A DNA stretch of 64,000 bases, taken from assembly GCA_003013855.2 (NCBI GenBank), contig PVNU02000868.1:1364001-1428000 (forward strand), written 5' to 3'. This DNA comes from Liriodendron chinense (taxonomy: Eukaryota; Streptophyta; Magnoliopsida; Magnoliales; Magnoliaceae). The notes under the pieces are model-generated. The model did no database searches, was not told the origin of the DNA, and was given only the letters and a program-made list of their open reading frames with translations. Shown in pieces: positions 21,896 to 33,348 of this stretch. The number at the start of each line of letters is the position of its first letter. Position 1 is the stretch's first letter. A program made the translations under genes and the position numbers.

Positions 21896-22862
21896 TGTTG
21901 TATTTTAAATGAATTTTAAAATTTAAAAAAATGTGTTTCAAATTTGGATTTCCCTCCATGTTTCTATTTTTGAAAAAGTTTTGTCTTTTAGTGCTACTCT
22001 TTAGTCCCACATCAGAAATGAACAAAAGAAATACTAAAATTATAAGATGGAGTTTTGGCATTGGGCTTGAGCCCCTTGAGACCCTTCTCAGGGGGCATGT
22101 GAATTTGGTCCGATGGGGGGGCTATGCCATTAGCTCAAATCTATGCCATTGACCACGCGCGCGCGCGCCCGGCCGCTGGCCGGCCGAGCCGAGCTGCGCC
22201 GTCGCCATCGCCGGTGTCGGTGCCGGTGCTGGTGCCGGGCCGGGCTCGGGCTCGGGCTCGGGCTCGGGTCAGGGTCTGGGTTTGGGTCTGAGTCTATGTG
22301 GGATTGAGAGTACACTCGCGCTAAACGGTTTTCCGTGAGTATACTCGCACATGTCTTTTTGCACGAATTTTCAAACCAGAGAAATGCATATGTTCGGATG
22401 GTCACTCCTGTTGGGTTTAAACTCAACGGACCTAACCCATTTGAAGCAGTGCTTAGGCACCTTATCTCAATCTATATATAGACATGTCCTCTCATCCGTT
22501 TTTATACTCTGAAATATCCGTTTTCCTTCTGGTTCTTCAAAATACTCTCCGGTTCATTACTGTTTGTCAACTGAGTTTGCAAGTGAGTCAATCACTTCGG
22601 GTTTAAGTTCTGCACGCTGGTTCGAGCCCGTGTACAGCGAGTGCACCGTTGGGACCGGGCAATAGTCGTTGTATCCTGGAGGCCAACTGTCCAAGAAATC
22701 CTGTTGCATTTGGGACGCGGCCCAAGGAGGGCAGATTTGGTTTCAAGCCGAGTAAGTCAGTCACGCCTCGACTCAAATACATAAGTTCTTTTTTCTTCAA
22801 TTTATTATTTAAATTATGTTCTCTATTTTTAATCTACTGTTTTCAGCAATTAAATTCCAACA
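21896..22862 (+). repeat. 3' LTR of the complete Copia element
   Basis: It begins TGTTGTATTTTAAATG directly after the polypurine tract and ends AATTCCAACA before CTCAC. It contains an extra short stretch (GAGCCCCTTGAGACCC near 22068) relative to the 5' LTR. The 550 bp between the RNase H stop and this LTR is untranslated. Confidence 0.9.
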
Positions 22863-22867
22863 CTCAC

Positions 22868-23387
22868 AAAATGTTTTTTATTTTTAATTTTTATTTATTT
22901 ATTTATTTATTTATGGGTTAGTACTTAGTACACACATGGACTGTTACTACACATTGTTGCATCCGCTACTTTTCCGTGTACGAGGAAGAATGATTGGCAG
23001 GACCTAGACACGTGGATGTGCAGTAGCCTCGGGTTTTCAAGTGGGGCCCACGGTTCAACAATCCAGACCATTTATTTGTTGGTTCCCACGATGGATGGGC
23101 CATGCCTCAAAAATCCTTCCGATGTGAGAATCCTAACCTTTCATTTTGGGGCTTGTAAAGAGATGGTTAGCAAAGAGAATGACCAACGGTCCACAATCAC
23201 CTGTAAACGACTGGGGTATTCCAAATTGGATGATTTGTTGTCCATGTTCCATTCCCATAGCAGCTAGCAACCGTCCACGTACGGTCTGGATCAACCATGT
23301 TTCCACTCGTGCAAACGATCATATAATTTTTCTTGTAAATGTGAGGCCACCGTTCAGTGATCCAGACCATTGGTTGTTTCCCTGACT
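22868..23387. other. No gene seen
   Basis: It starts with a short ATTT-repeat tract (about 22895-22915), followed by repeat-like phrases (GTGGGGCCCACGGTTCAACA, ATGGATGGGCCATGCC) that recur near 27735. Non-coding. Confidence 0.5.
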
Positions 23388-23800
23388 GTGGGGCCCACCT
23401 TAATATATGTTTCTTATATCCACGCCGTCCAAAAAAATTTCCAGCTCATTTTAGGGCATGGACCCAAAAATAAGCAAATCAAGATCTCAAGTGGACCACA
23501 CAGCAGGGATTGAATGCTCACCACTAAAACTTCTCGAGGGGCACAAAAGTTTTGGATCAAGCTGGTATTTATACTTTCCCTTCATCCAGGTCTGTGTAAC
23601 CTTATCCACGGGTTGGATTGAAAAAAAAACATTACGGTGGACTTTAGGAAGTACTTTATTAACGATGGGCATTCAATGGCCACTGTTTCCTGTGGTGTGG
23701 TCCACTTGAGATTTGGATCTGCTTCGTTTTTGGAACCATTCCTTAAAGTGAGCTTGAAAAACAGATGGACGGCGTGGATATACAACAAGATGGCCCCACG
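23388..23800. mobile_element. Family A fold-back element A6
   Basis: The left arm has GTGGGGCCCACCTTAATATA, CCACGCCGTCC and CCAGCTCATTTTAGGGCATG. The right arm has CCTGTGGTGTGGTCCACTTG, GATTTGGATCTGC and GATGGACGGCGTGGATA in inverted order. The middle ACGGTGGACTTTAGG is preserved. Confidence 0.85.
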
Positions 23801-24146
23801 GTCGAGGAAACACCCAGTCTTTCCCGAGTAACATGGGTTTACCATGTAATCCGCTCCCCTAATAATGGCAGCGCCCAGCAGATCAACGACCTGGATCAGT
23901 GAATTGTGGCCCACTAGTTGGGCAAAACACCATCACAGTGTTCATATCCTTGATGGGATGTATGTTGGACCGATCCTGGCCGCAGAACCCGGAGTAAATG
24001 GACCTCTAAAATACCATAATTGGTGGCGGTTCATCCTCCGTTTAGGCATTGTAGTCATTTTAGTGCTTGACTAGATAGATATATCTCATATTTTCTAACA
24101 AACATTTTACTCTGGCATAGCGTGACAGTTGATACGCAGCCACTTA

Positions 24147-24477
24147 GAGCCCGTTTGGATACCACCAAATAAGTTACCTTTTCAAATTACAGTAGTAAAT
24201 AAGTGACTTATTTCAGATAGGTAAATTTGATTTATAATTAATTTTAAGTAACTTTTTTACTTAAAAGTACATAATTACTACAGTTAATATTTTTTTTTTT
24301 AGCTTTTCTATTTTTCATGAACTGCTAAAGAGATGCATCAGCATATATGTAAGAGAAGAGAAGCCGGTAAGTATGTTGCCTGACAAACATATTTATCTTC
24401 TTAATAAGTGGAAACTAAGATAAGCTACTTGTGGAATAAGTAGTTTATATTAAGTAACTTATGATCCAAACACCCCA
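24147..24477. mobile_element. Tourist-type (PIF/Harbinger) MITE
   Basis: The 331-bp element is flanked on both sides by TTA (24144-24146 and 24478-24480), the target duplication typical of PIF/Harbinger. The termini GAGCCCGTTTGGATACC and, inverted, TGGGGTGTTTGGATCAT match the GGGC-GTTTGGAT consensus. Subterminal AAGTTACTT-like motifs are shared with the longer relative at 25875-27526. Confidence 0.8.
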
Positions 24478-24484
24478 TTAGAAG

Positions 24485-24616
24485 GATTTCCTTTGTCTTT
24501 TTTCTTTTTAATAACGCACGCACCCATACAATCCATGATGGGAACTCCAACTGATGACCTTTGTGTTGAACTCCTGTAAGTCTACCAGACCACCACTAAG
24601 CCATGACCAAGGACCC
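24485..24616 (-). mobile_element. tRNA-derived SINE, minus strand
   Basis: Read on the minus strand it begins with a tRNA-like head. This has a box A-like TGGCTTAGTGGTGG and a weaker box B-like AGTTCAACAC, and the element ends in an A-rich tail (AAAAAGAAAAAAG). TTAGAAG lies on both sides (24478-24484 and 24623-24629). When the Tourist element in the left flank is removed, the duplication extends to about CAGCC(A/G)CTTAGAAG. An unoccupied relative of this target exists at 40814-40834. Confidence 0.6.
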
Positions 24617-24855
24617 AGCCGCTTAGAAGTTGCATACGTGGCAAAAAAATAATTCAAATTAAACTGTCCAAGGTATAGGTCTAGGTTTAGGTGTATCAGG
24701 AACCAAATATTAATATTTTTCGTTAGACTGTTAAAAAAAAAAAAACATATCCAACGGTCCTATTTCAACAAACAAGTGGGGACTTTTCGCTGCTTACTGC
24801 TTACGGATTAGGTGGTGTTGCCCACACCTTTTGGGTGTGGTGATGCGTTGGGCAT

Positions 24856-25292
24856 TGTAGGGCCCACCATGATGTATATGTTTTATATCCACATCTTTCA
24901 TCTGTTTCTCGAGGTCATTTTAGGGGATGAACCCAAAAATGAAGTAGATCCCGCCTCTAAGTGGACCACACCACATGAAACCGCAGGGGAAATGACACCT
25001 ACCGTTGACATCTTCCTAGAGCCCACGGTAGGGTTTATTTTCCATCCAACCTATTGTAAGATCACATAGACCTGGATGAAAGACCTGGATGAAGAGAAAA
25101 CACAAATATCATTATCCAAAACTTTTGTAGTCCCCATGAAGTTTGTAATGGTGGACGTTCAATCATCACTGTTTCCTGTGTTGTGGCAAACTTGAACCTT
25201 TTTATTTGCATCATTTTTGGGCTCATTCCTAAAATGAGAAGGTAAAACCGATGGATGGCAAAGATATAAAACACATACATCACGACAGCCCA
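24856..25292. mobile_element. Family A fold-back element A7
   Basis: The left end is AGGGCCCACCATGATGTATA. The right end is ACACATACATCACGACAGCC in the inverse sense. The outer ends extend to a matching GGTGGTGTT / AACACCACC pair (24811 and about 25304). The left outer end also holds a local hairpin (CCACACC with GGTGTGG). Confidence 0.8.
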
Positions 25293-25410
25293 ACTCATCA
25301 CCATAACACCACCTTATCAGCGGGGCCTACAATTCGTTCGGTCTAATTTGAATTAATGTATGAAAATGTAAATTTCTAGTTCCTGCGTAGAAATCGGATT
25401 GCGCTCTTAT

Positions 25411-25870
25411 CGTGCGGAGTAAACTCCGTTGGGCCCACCTAGAATGTATGTGCTTTATCTATGCCGTCCATATGTTTTTCCAGCTCATTTTAGGAGTTGA
25501 CCCCAAAATTTAAGCATATCCAAATATCAAGTGGACCATGTCACAGGAAACGGTGGGAATAATGATTTCCACCGTTGAAATCTTCTCAGGCCCCACATTG
25601 ATGTTTATTTGTCATCCAACATGTTCATAGGATCACATGGACATGGATGAAGGGAAAACACAAATATCAACTTCATCCAAAACTTTTGTGTCCTCTGAGA
25701 ATTTTTCAATGGTAGACATTCAATTCACACTTTTCCTATGGTGTGGCTCACTTTAGATTTTAACATGCTTCAATTTTTATAACCATAATTGAGATTATCT
25801 TTTAAGATGGATGGACGGAGTGGATAAAATACGTAAATCACGCTGGGCCTCACAGAGTTTACTCTGCACG
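25411..25870. mobile_element. Family A fold-back element A8
   Basis: The terminal inverted repeat CGTGCGGAGTAAACTCCG is mirrored by AGAGTTTACTCTGCACG at 25854-25870. Internally it carries the family A arms (TGCCGTCCATATG; GGATGGACGGAGTGGAT). Element A16 has the same termini. Confidence 0.85.
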
Positions 25871-25874
25871 CTTA

Positions 25875-26669
25875 GGGCCCATTTGGATGGTAAGTTACTT
25901 AAGATAAGCAACTTATTAGATAAGTTACCTATTTTGGTTTTTACTTATTAAGTAGATAAGTATGTTTGGTAAACAACATACTTATCAGCCGATAAGTAAA
26001 TAAGTGTGTTTGGTAATAACGCATTGATAAGTAACCTTTCCAAAGAAAATTTCAAATCTACCTATAATAAGCAACACATGGTCATGAAAAGAAAACGCTA
26101 AGCGTTGAGGCAGTTTTCTTAACAGAATGAGCTTTTCTAATCCTAAGGTACATGCCATGCATGTGGTAGTATAGCAAGATTGGTATGAGATACATTCCAT
26201 CCACCAGAACGGGACCACTATATGGGTGCCCTGGCACAAGAATCAGGTTGATCCACTGGTCAGGTGGGCCACACTTTGTTAAAAAAAATGTACGGCTCTG
26301 GAAGACTTGGCTGAAGTTTTCTAATCCAGTTCACTTGTTTCCAATAGTGGTCCACATGGTGAGTGGACTAAAACCATGTTTGGGAAAGATGTATAAAATC
26401 ATATCAACTTGATTGGTGAATTGGATCTTACACCAATTAATGTAGGGCCCATCGTTGATGTGGGCTGTCCACTGTGTGAGCCCCACCTTTGATGGGACAG
26501 TCCATCATGTGGGGCCTCCTTTGATACGGACAGTATAAGGGAGCAGTAACCTGACTGGACCATACTTTGATATATAGCGTGACCTGGGAGAGATAAGTAG
26601 AAAAGCCAAATTAGAGGGTCGTTAATTAACCGTGGAGGGTGACTAACAGTGTGGGTGTGTACTAACACA

Positions 26670-26710
<41 letters not shown>

Positions 26711-27526
26711 CACTGTTTTGGATGATCCTAACCCGTAAATAGGTGGCATAGAAATTATCCATTTACTGATTGGGTTAGGGTAGCCCAATCAAGGAATTTC
26801 TTTGTCAGTGGCCAATCAATTGTGGGGTCCACTGGATGTACGGTCTGGATCATCATCCACATGCGTGGTACATGATATGGAGGCACGGATATCCGTTGGT
26901 TCGGGCCTGTTTTTGTACACGGTGGGCCCGAGCCCAATACAGGCTTATCTGTCATGAGTCATGACCAGGCTTGGAAAACATGGTTTTAAGACTAGACCGA
27001 GTCGGGTGTGACTCGGACGATTTCACTCGGATTCGGCACTACTTCTCCGGTTGGATACCCCGAGTCATCTCTGACTCGGGTGAGTCGTCATGATAGACCC
27101 TCGGACTCAGGTGAGTTGCGACTCGACTTGAGATTGAACGAGTAGACTCGAGCAGTAACCCTAAAAACCATGCTGGTAAAATCTCTTAAATAAAATACTT
27201 ATTATAAATCAACAAATAATTTAAAAAATATAATGGGGTTTTTAGCAGGAAGCGCCTCTTTTCTTTGTAACTTTACTGAAGAAGGCCTTCATCCTTTTGG
27301 GTGTGTGAAAAACCAATAAAGGTGCCCTTATTTATTAAAAAGTGATGGAGAGTACGGCCTGATGGCAAAAAATAAAAAGCAAAAGCCTTAAAAGAGAGAG
27401 AAGAGTAGAAAATTCAAAGTCAAAAACTTAAAAAAAAATACTTACGAAGATAAGTAATTTTTAAAAGATAAGTTACTTTTCTATTATACTTACCAAACGA
27501 ACTTAAGTTAGTATCCATACGGGCCC
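25875..27526. mobile_element. Long Tourist-type element with internal insertions
   Basis: It starts GGGCCCATTTGGATGG and ends ATCCATACGGGCCC, with TTA on each side (25872-25874 and 27527-27529). Both ends have ATAAGTTAC-type subterminal repeats. The 1.65-kb interior has no transposase frame. It holds repeat-like blocks, a (TA)n tract and a GACTCGG-rich piece at 26990-27170 bounded by CATGGTTTT and AAAAACCATG, probably a separate small insertion. Confidence 0.7.
26672..26707. repeat. (TA)n microsatellite
   Basis: About 18 uninterrupted TA units inside the long Tourist-type element. Confidence 0.95.
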
Positions 27527-27529
27527 TTA

Positions 27530-27849
27530 GCGTGGGGAGTTACTCACCACGCAATCAGCTTCTGCCTGCGTATCAACCGTGTTAGAGTATCAAATAACTC
27601 CCCGTTACTTAATGCCATTTTGGTAATTATCTTACTTGAGCAGGGCAGTTCGGTCAGGGCATTTCATATGTCAACCATGTATTTCATCTTCCACGTGAAT
27701 GAGTCCCCACGGTTGACTGGTCTCAGCTATGTAGGGTCCCACTATGGATGGACCATGCCTAAAAATATCGAGGACATGACGGTCAAAACCTTCCAATATG
27801 AAATGTAGCACCTTGGAAACTAGCCATTTTTTATGATTTTTTGTCATTA
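27530..27849. other. No gene; repeat fragments
   Basis: The left edge (CGTGGGGAGTTACTCACCACG) is a small hairpin related to the outer end of element A16. A phrase shared with 23085 (CCACTATGGATGGACCATGC) follows. Nothing coding was recognised. Confidence 0.45.
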
Positions 27850-28200
27850 GAAACTATCATTGGTGATCATTTTCTGACCATTACTGACTGCATGGTCATA
27901 GTCGTTGCATGCTTGCTATTAATACATCAATTTCTGTATGATTATGACCATTGTGCAAAGTGCGCCAACTACCACCACTACAACCATACTGCCTCATTGC
28001 CCATGCCCATCCACGCCTCCATCCTCCCTCAAGCTTACTCAATTGGTAAGGTATACAAACCCTTACTTAAATACTCTTTTCTTTTTTCCTTTCCTAGGCA
28101 ATGTGAGATTAAAAAAGTTTTTCCTTCTCAAAGTATTTTGATAACATTTGTTTTTAAAATATTGTTTTATTTTTATTTTATTCAAAATCAAAATACAACA
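27850..28200 (-). repeat. Probable 3' LTR of decayed Copia element
   Basis: On the minus strand a purine tract (AGTGGGGAATTG) is followed at 28200 by TGTTGTATTTTGATTTTG, closely like the LTR start of the complete Copia element here. The LTR continues to about 27850. It shares phrases with 29850-30478. Confidence 0.55.
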
Positions 28201-28719
28201 ATTCCCCACTTGGTTTTAAATAAAATTTAAAAACTATTTGCCAGACTAAAACAATTCTTATACATAAAAATAATATATCTTTCGATTTCAATCTTTCCTT
28301 AATGTAAGTATTTCATAATTCTATCGAATTCTTGATAGCCATAGCCTTGAACCAGTTATTACATAGTGACATAACCAGAGATACTATACATATAATCGCA
28401 TCTACGTTATATGAGTTCTATCATATGTCTCGTTTAGCACAATTAATGGGTATATGCTCATCCTGTTTCATAAACGATCTCAAGAGAAACTCTAACTTTC
28501 ATTAGAGGCAGTATCACCTCTATGTTCACATAAGTGAATCATTCTTAAGACACTTGTCCTTTAGACTGGACTTCATTAAGAGTTTTAAGACTCAACTCTC
28601 CCTATGTAACGGTCAGTACTACTCATCTTAGATGAGGTTATTTATGATTTTAATGCTGAAATTTTTCACATATCAATAACATGTTTTTACCCATCGAACT
28701 CGGACTTAAAGATTTTTTA

Positions 28720-29850
28720 ATTTTGAATTAGGTTTCCATCACTGGTAGAATTTTGATTGAAGAGTTTCAACTTCATCCATGTAAATGTTGTCCTTACAAC
28801 CTCTCTCGTTAGAGGTTTAGTAAAATGATCAACCAAGTTATTACTTGACTTCACGTATGAGATCACAATAATTCCATCTTGAATCAACTACCTTACATAA
28901 TCATGTCTCGAATTTATGTATCCAGACTTTCCATTATATATGCTGTTGTAGCCTCTCACTAGAGTAGCTTCACTATCACAATGAAGTGAATTGGTATAGG
29001 CTTCGCACAAAATGAGATTTTTAATAGAAAATCCCTTGGTCATTTTGCCTCTTTGTCAGTTACAACCAAAGTTATGAACTCAAATTCCATCAGTCGAGTA
29101 CATTTATGGCTATAAATGGGTCAGCAGACTCGATGGGGTACCCGGACCCAACCCATTTAGACCCGACCCATTTGTTAAATGGTATGGGTCTGGGTCCAAG
29201 AACAGATCAGGTTGCTAAACGGGTCTGGGTCTAGTTTCCTTTATGTTAGGCCCGACCTGAACCCATTTAGTAAGTGGGCGGGTTTAGTCTATGTTTCAAG
29301 GGACTCGTCCAGCTTAGACCTGTCCAGACCCGATTTTAAGCCTTGTAAAAATGCTTGCATACTTGATCCAAGCTCAGACCCAATAGACCCGACCTATTTA
29401 TAAATGGGTCTGATGGGTTGACCCGGACCCGCCCATTTAGTAAAAGGTTCTGGGTCCAAAATTTGGACCCAGGCCCATTTAGTAAATGGGCGGGTCTAGT
29501 TTTGGCTAAACTCGCCCCGAACCTGACCATTTACAGCCCTAAATGCATTATACAGGTTTGTTTCTTGGATCCCCAATAGACAACTGCACCTCTTAAGGTG
29601 AATACTCACCCTATTATAGATTTTTTATTACTTGCTCTTGATATTCAACTCGCATCGGTATATCCTTCCAATAGGCTAAAAACTATGAGTAGATTAGCCC
29701 TAATTTTTTTGTTCCTTTTAGGTAACCAGAAACCCTACTAATGACCTTCTAGTGTTTTACGGTCTTATGCATTGCCGAGCATACATAAGACTGCTTATAG
29801 CACTAGCAATTCTAATTGTGCAACTACTCTTCCATTATTTTTTTAAATTT
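28720..29850 (-). pseudogene. Copia RNase H remnant split by a hAT element
   Basis: Read on the minus strand, recognisable RNase H pieces are GDPRNKPV-like text near 29560 (WGSKKQTCI when read across errors). After the interruption at 29105-29541, MEFEFITLVVTDKEA follows at about 29040-29085, then YNGKSGYINSRHDYV-like text. Many stops and frameshifts are present. The upstream polymerase, integrase and gag regions are missing, so a large internal deletion has joined RNase H almost directly to the 5' LTR-like block. Confidence 0.65.
29105..29541. mobile_element. Non-autonomous hAT-type element, 437 bp
   Basis: The inverted ends are TATGGCTATAAATGG and, on the opposite strand, TAGGGCTGTAAATGG. 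The flanking 8-mers AGTACATT (29097-29104) and AATGCATT (29542-29549) match at six of eight positions and fit an aged 8-bp hAT target duplication. The interior is made of GGGTC/GACCC repeats. The element interrupts Copia RNase H coding sequence, which confirms it is an insertion. Confidence 0.75.
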
Positions 29851-30478
29851 AATACTTTAATCAAATGGATCATATATATGTTTATATGTATGGACCGTTG
29901 CTAGGCGGTTATTAATGGTTCATAACAATTGTATAACTTTTTCTATCTGTTGGCAGTAATTTTCACACGTTTCAAATCGTTGGATCAACGATATGACCGT
30001 TGGATCATCAAGGGATATCTGTTTGACTGTTTTTAAACCATTGGCCATCAAAGATTATTTGTTTTCTAACCATTTGGCTATCAAGGCTACTAGCCACTTT
30101 CAGAAATGGTTGACTATTTCAGATCTATTCATTTGACTGTTGCCAATGGCCTATAAAGCCAAATCACCACTCACACTTCGCACCTCTATTGCACCATCTT
30201 GCAACGATGTTCAAAGTGCGCCCACTAACGCCTGTACAGCACACTAGCCCTCATCTGAGCACGCATGCGAGTGTTCCAGTGTTAACACGCAACCTGAGCA
30301 TATCTCTCCATTTTCTCACAATAAGAATACTCTACACACAAAGGTTTATAAACCACAAGCTTTTTCTACTTTATCCCATATGGGACTAAAGAAAAACACA
30401 TTTTCTTTAGTTTATTCAAAATAGTTTTGAAGAAAAAATTAAATTTTATTTAACTTTTATTTTTTTTAAAAAATCTCA
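29850..30478 (-). repeat. Probable 5' LTR of decayed Copia element
   Basis: Minus-strand sequence near 30380-30475 has CTTTAGTCCCATATGGG and A-rich text like the beginning of other Copia LTRs here. Phrases at 30190-30300 recur at 27950-28010 and 3560-3720. The boundary with the coding remnant is not exact. Confidence 0.45.
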
Positions 30479-30481
30479 TAA

Positions 30482-30620
30482 TATTTGTCATCCAACCTAT
30501 TCATAAGACCACACAGACCTGAAAGGGAAAACACAAATATCATCTACATTCAAAATTGTCGTGATCACTTTAAAGTTTTCAACGGTAGAGGATCAATCCC
30601 TACCGTTTCCTGTGGTGTGG
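30482..30620. mobile_element. Family A element A9, left portion
   Basis: This is the middle part of a family A element (TTTGTCATCCAACCTATTCA, AAAGTTTTCAACGGTAGAGG, CCGTTTCCTGTGGTGTGG). It stops exactly where the Copia LTR begins. The missing right part resumes at 37668. Confidence 0.75.
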
Positions 30621-31395
30621 TGTTGGGTGCATTTCACAAAGCCTTAGGATCTCGCCCCCCAAGCTACTAGAATTATGGGTTATGATAAAGTACGAAACTA
30701 AATCAAATCAACAATCACACGACGCAAGAGATTTTTACATGGAAAACCCTCAAAGAGGTAAAAAACCACGGGACCTCATCCAAATCAACAATTCATTATG
30801 TAGTAGAACCGTTACAACCTCAATCACAAGCACACACCGCTTGGATCAAATCTTCTTACCCACGCAGGGATGGATAACAATAAAAGGACTAGAAACTGAG
30901 AGATCTCACCCGAGCACGAGAACATTGAAGTGCCAAGACGTCGTTGTACCGTGAATCACCTTCGCGAGCAAAGCCTCATCTACTAACAAGCTTCCTCTCC
31001 CTCTTTCTCTTGCTCTCTTTCTCTTTCTCTCTCTCTCACCTTGGACATGTAGAATACCTTGTAGGATACTTAAATCCTGAATTAGAGCTCTATATATAGC
31101 CGTTTGCATTATTAGAGTCTCATTAAGAAACTGCATTAAGCAGTCCGCGCGCACTGTCGACCAGCTGGCCAAAACCGTCGGCCGGTCGGCCACACACAAA
31201 AACTGTCCAGAGAGTCGTTGTGAGAAAAACGTGTAACCCGACCTGTCTGCCGACCGGTTGGACTAAACAAAAAATAGTCCAGCGAATAGGTGTAATTTCA
31301 GCAACATGTCCTGCCGGTCGGCCAAGGGGCACCGGCCGGTCGATGACCACCAAAAAACACTCTCTCCTCTTCCACTGAGGAGGAAAACTCCAACA
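30621..31395 (-). repeat. 3' LTR of minus-strand Copia element
   Basis: On the minus strand it starts TGTTGGAGTTTTCC. A TATA box (TATATATAG, at about 31091-31099) is present, with a CT/GA-rich block at 30990-31040. It aligns with 36905-37667 over its length with small indels. Confidence 0.9.
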
Positions 31396-31410
31396 AATCT
31401 CCCCCTTTCC
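31396..31410 (-). other. Polypurine tract
   Basis: The minus strand reads GGAAAGGGGGAGATT immediately before the LTR, the plus-strand primer site for reverse transcription. Confidence 0.85.
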
Positions 31411-31730
31411 GACTTAGGAGGAGTTCACCATCTTCAAGTCAGTCCGTCTTCTACAAGCCTCAAATTTTCCCTTAAGCAAAGTCTTGGTCATCGTGTCTGA
31501 CCCATTATCGTCCGTGTGGACCTTCTCAAGCTATAACACCTTCTATTCCAAAGTATCCATGATCCAGTGATACCGAATCTCTATGTGCTTCGACTTGGAA
31601 TGCTGACTTGGATTATTGCTTAAGTGTATCGTACTATGGCTATCACAATAAACCACATGCTTCTCCTACTTTAGGCTAAGTTCCTGTAGGAACCTCTTCA
31701 TCCAAATCATCTCCTTGCATGCTTCTGTGA

Positions 31731-33183
31731 CTACAATGTATTCGGCGTCGTCGTCGACAATGCTACGACCTTCTGTTGCTTGCTCTGCCAAGAGACCGCT
31801 CCCCCAACAAACATGAATATAAACCCCGATGTGGACTTCCTCGAGTCTATGTCACATGCCATATCTGCATCTGTGTAACTCTCTAACACAGGTTTCCTGT
31901 CACCATAGCATAGGCTCAACCTAGATGAGTCTCTCAGATACCATAGTATCCACTTCACTGCTGCCCAATGTTCTTTACCAAGATTAACAAGATACCGGCT
32001 GACAACACCAACCGCATATGCTATATCTAGGCACGTACACACCATAGCATACATCAAACTTCATACTGTCAAGGCGTAAGGTATCTTCTGCATCTCTTCC
32101 ACCTCTACCTTCATCTTGGGACACTGCTTATCGCTCAATTTGAAGTGACCATCCAGTGAAGTACTAACCGGCTTTGCTACATTCATATTAAACCGCTCTG
32201 GGATTTTTTCAATATACCTCTCTTGTGACAACTAAGGCCTTTTGCTGCTTCTATCACGGGTTATTTCCATTCCTAAGATCTGTCTATCCGGGCTCAAGTC
32301 TTTCATCGCAAACGACTTGCCCAACTCCTGTTTCAGCCTGCCAATCTTCTTAATGTCTTTTTCCATGATGAGCATGTCATCAACATATAATAGTAGAATT
32401 AAGAAATCATCATCTGAGAATCTGCGAGTGAACACACAATGGTCCAACTCCGTTCTATCATACCCATGTGTCAACATAAACTAGTCGAACTTCTTGTATC
32501 ATTGCTTAAGAGCTTGTTTCAACCCATACAAGCTCTTCCTAAGCTTACACACCATATGCTCTTTGCCCTTGACTTCGAACCCTTCTGGTTGGCGCATATA
32601 GATCTCTTCTTCCAGGTCACCATGGAGAAAAGTAATTTTAACATCTAACTGCTCTATCTCAAGATACATGCTAGCCGCTAACACAAGAAACATCCGTATG
32701 GATGTCATCTTCACACTAGTGAGAATATCTCATCGAAGTTTATACATTTCCTCTGACCAAAACCTTTCACCACGAGTCTGGCCTTAAACCTTGTCTGTGA
32801 ATTCTTCTGCTCAATCTTCTTTCTGAACACCCACTTGTTATTCAAAACTTTTTTGCCCTTACGCAATTTCACTATGTCATAGGTGTGGTTCTTATACAAG
32901 GATTTTATCTCCTCTTGCATAGCTTCCAACCACTCCCTCTTATGTCGTCGGCTAGGGCCTCAGAATAATCTTCTGGCTCTCCCCTATCAGTAAGCATAAT
33001 GTACTCATGCGGCGAGTACTTATCGGACGAGTGTCTGTCCTTAGATGTCCTTATCCTGTAGCTCAACAAGTGGATCAAGTGGGGGCTACTCCTCCGGCCA
33101 TCTTCTGTAGGAACTCCCTCGTCCTCTGCACTTTGATGTACTCCCCCGTCATCAGGCACCACGAGAGGAGTAATAGGATCCAA
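31731..33183 (-). pseudogene. Copia reverse transcriptase and RNase H, minus strand
   Basis: The RT segments are MEAMQEEIKSLYKNHTYDIV, NNKWVFRKKIEQ and KARLVVKGFGQRK at 32711-32929. EQLDVKITFLHGDLEEEIYM and SLYGLKQALKQ follow at 32499-32714. The active-site YVDDM is at 32373-32387. RNase H (WAAVKWILWYLRDSSRLSL, SYTDADMACDIDSRKSTSGF) lies at 31731-32057. The pieces are in different frames with stops between them, so no full-length polymerase is encoded. The 32905-33183 frame looks like the integrase-RT linker. Confidence 0.9.
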
Positions 33184-33348
33184 ATTTTTCAGCTTACCTG
33201 AATTGGGCTGGGTCTTCTCTAGCTTTCCAATGTCTTCTATACACTAATCTTCAATGAAAACCACATTTATACTCCTGACGAGCTTCTTCTCGGTCGGATC
33301 CCACAACCTGAAGTCAAAATTTTCATCATCGTACCCTAAGAACACACA

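Larger units (their letters stand above)
16340..22862 (+). mobile_element. Complete Copia LTR retrotransposon (inactive)
   Basis: Two long direct repeats (16340-17290 and 21896-22862), each TGT...CCAACA, enclose gag, protease, integrase, reverse transcriptase and RNase H in the Copia order on the plus strand. The element is flanked by CCCAC (16335-16339) and CTCAC (22863-22867), a 5-base target duplication with one mismatch. A polypurine tract (GTGGGGGATTG) sits immediately before the right LTR. No canonical initiator-Met primer site follows the left LTR. Frameshifts, stop codons and a lost integrase residue make it non-autonomous. Confidence 0.95.

Noticed and set aside
27841..28230. A 129-codon frame with a Cys/His cluster near 27950-28000
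   Set aside because: The sequence is LTR-like, lies next to a Copia polypurine tract, and shares phrases with 30190-30300. The Cys/His spacing fits no zinc-finger family.
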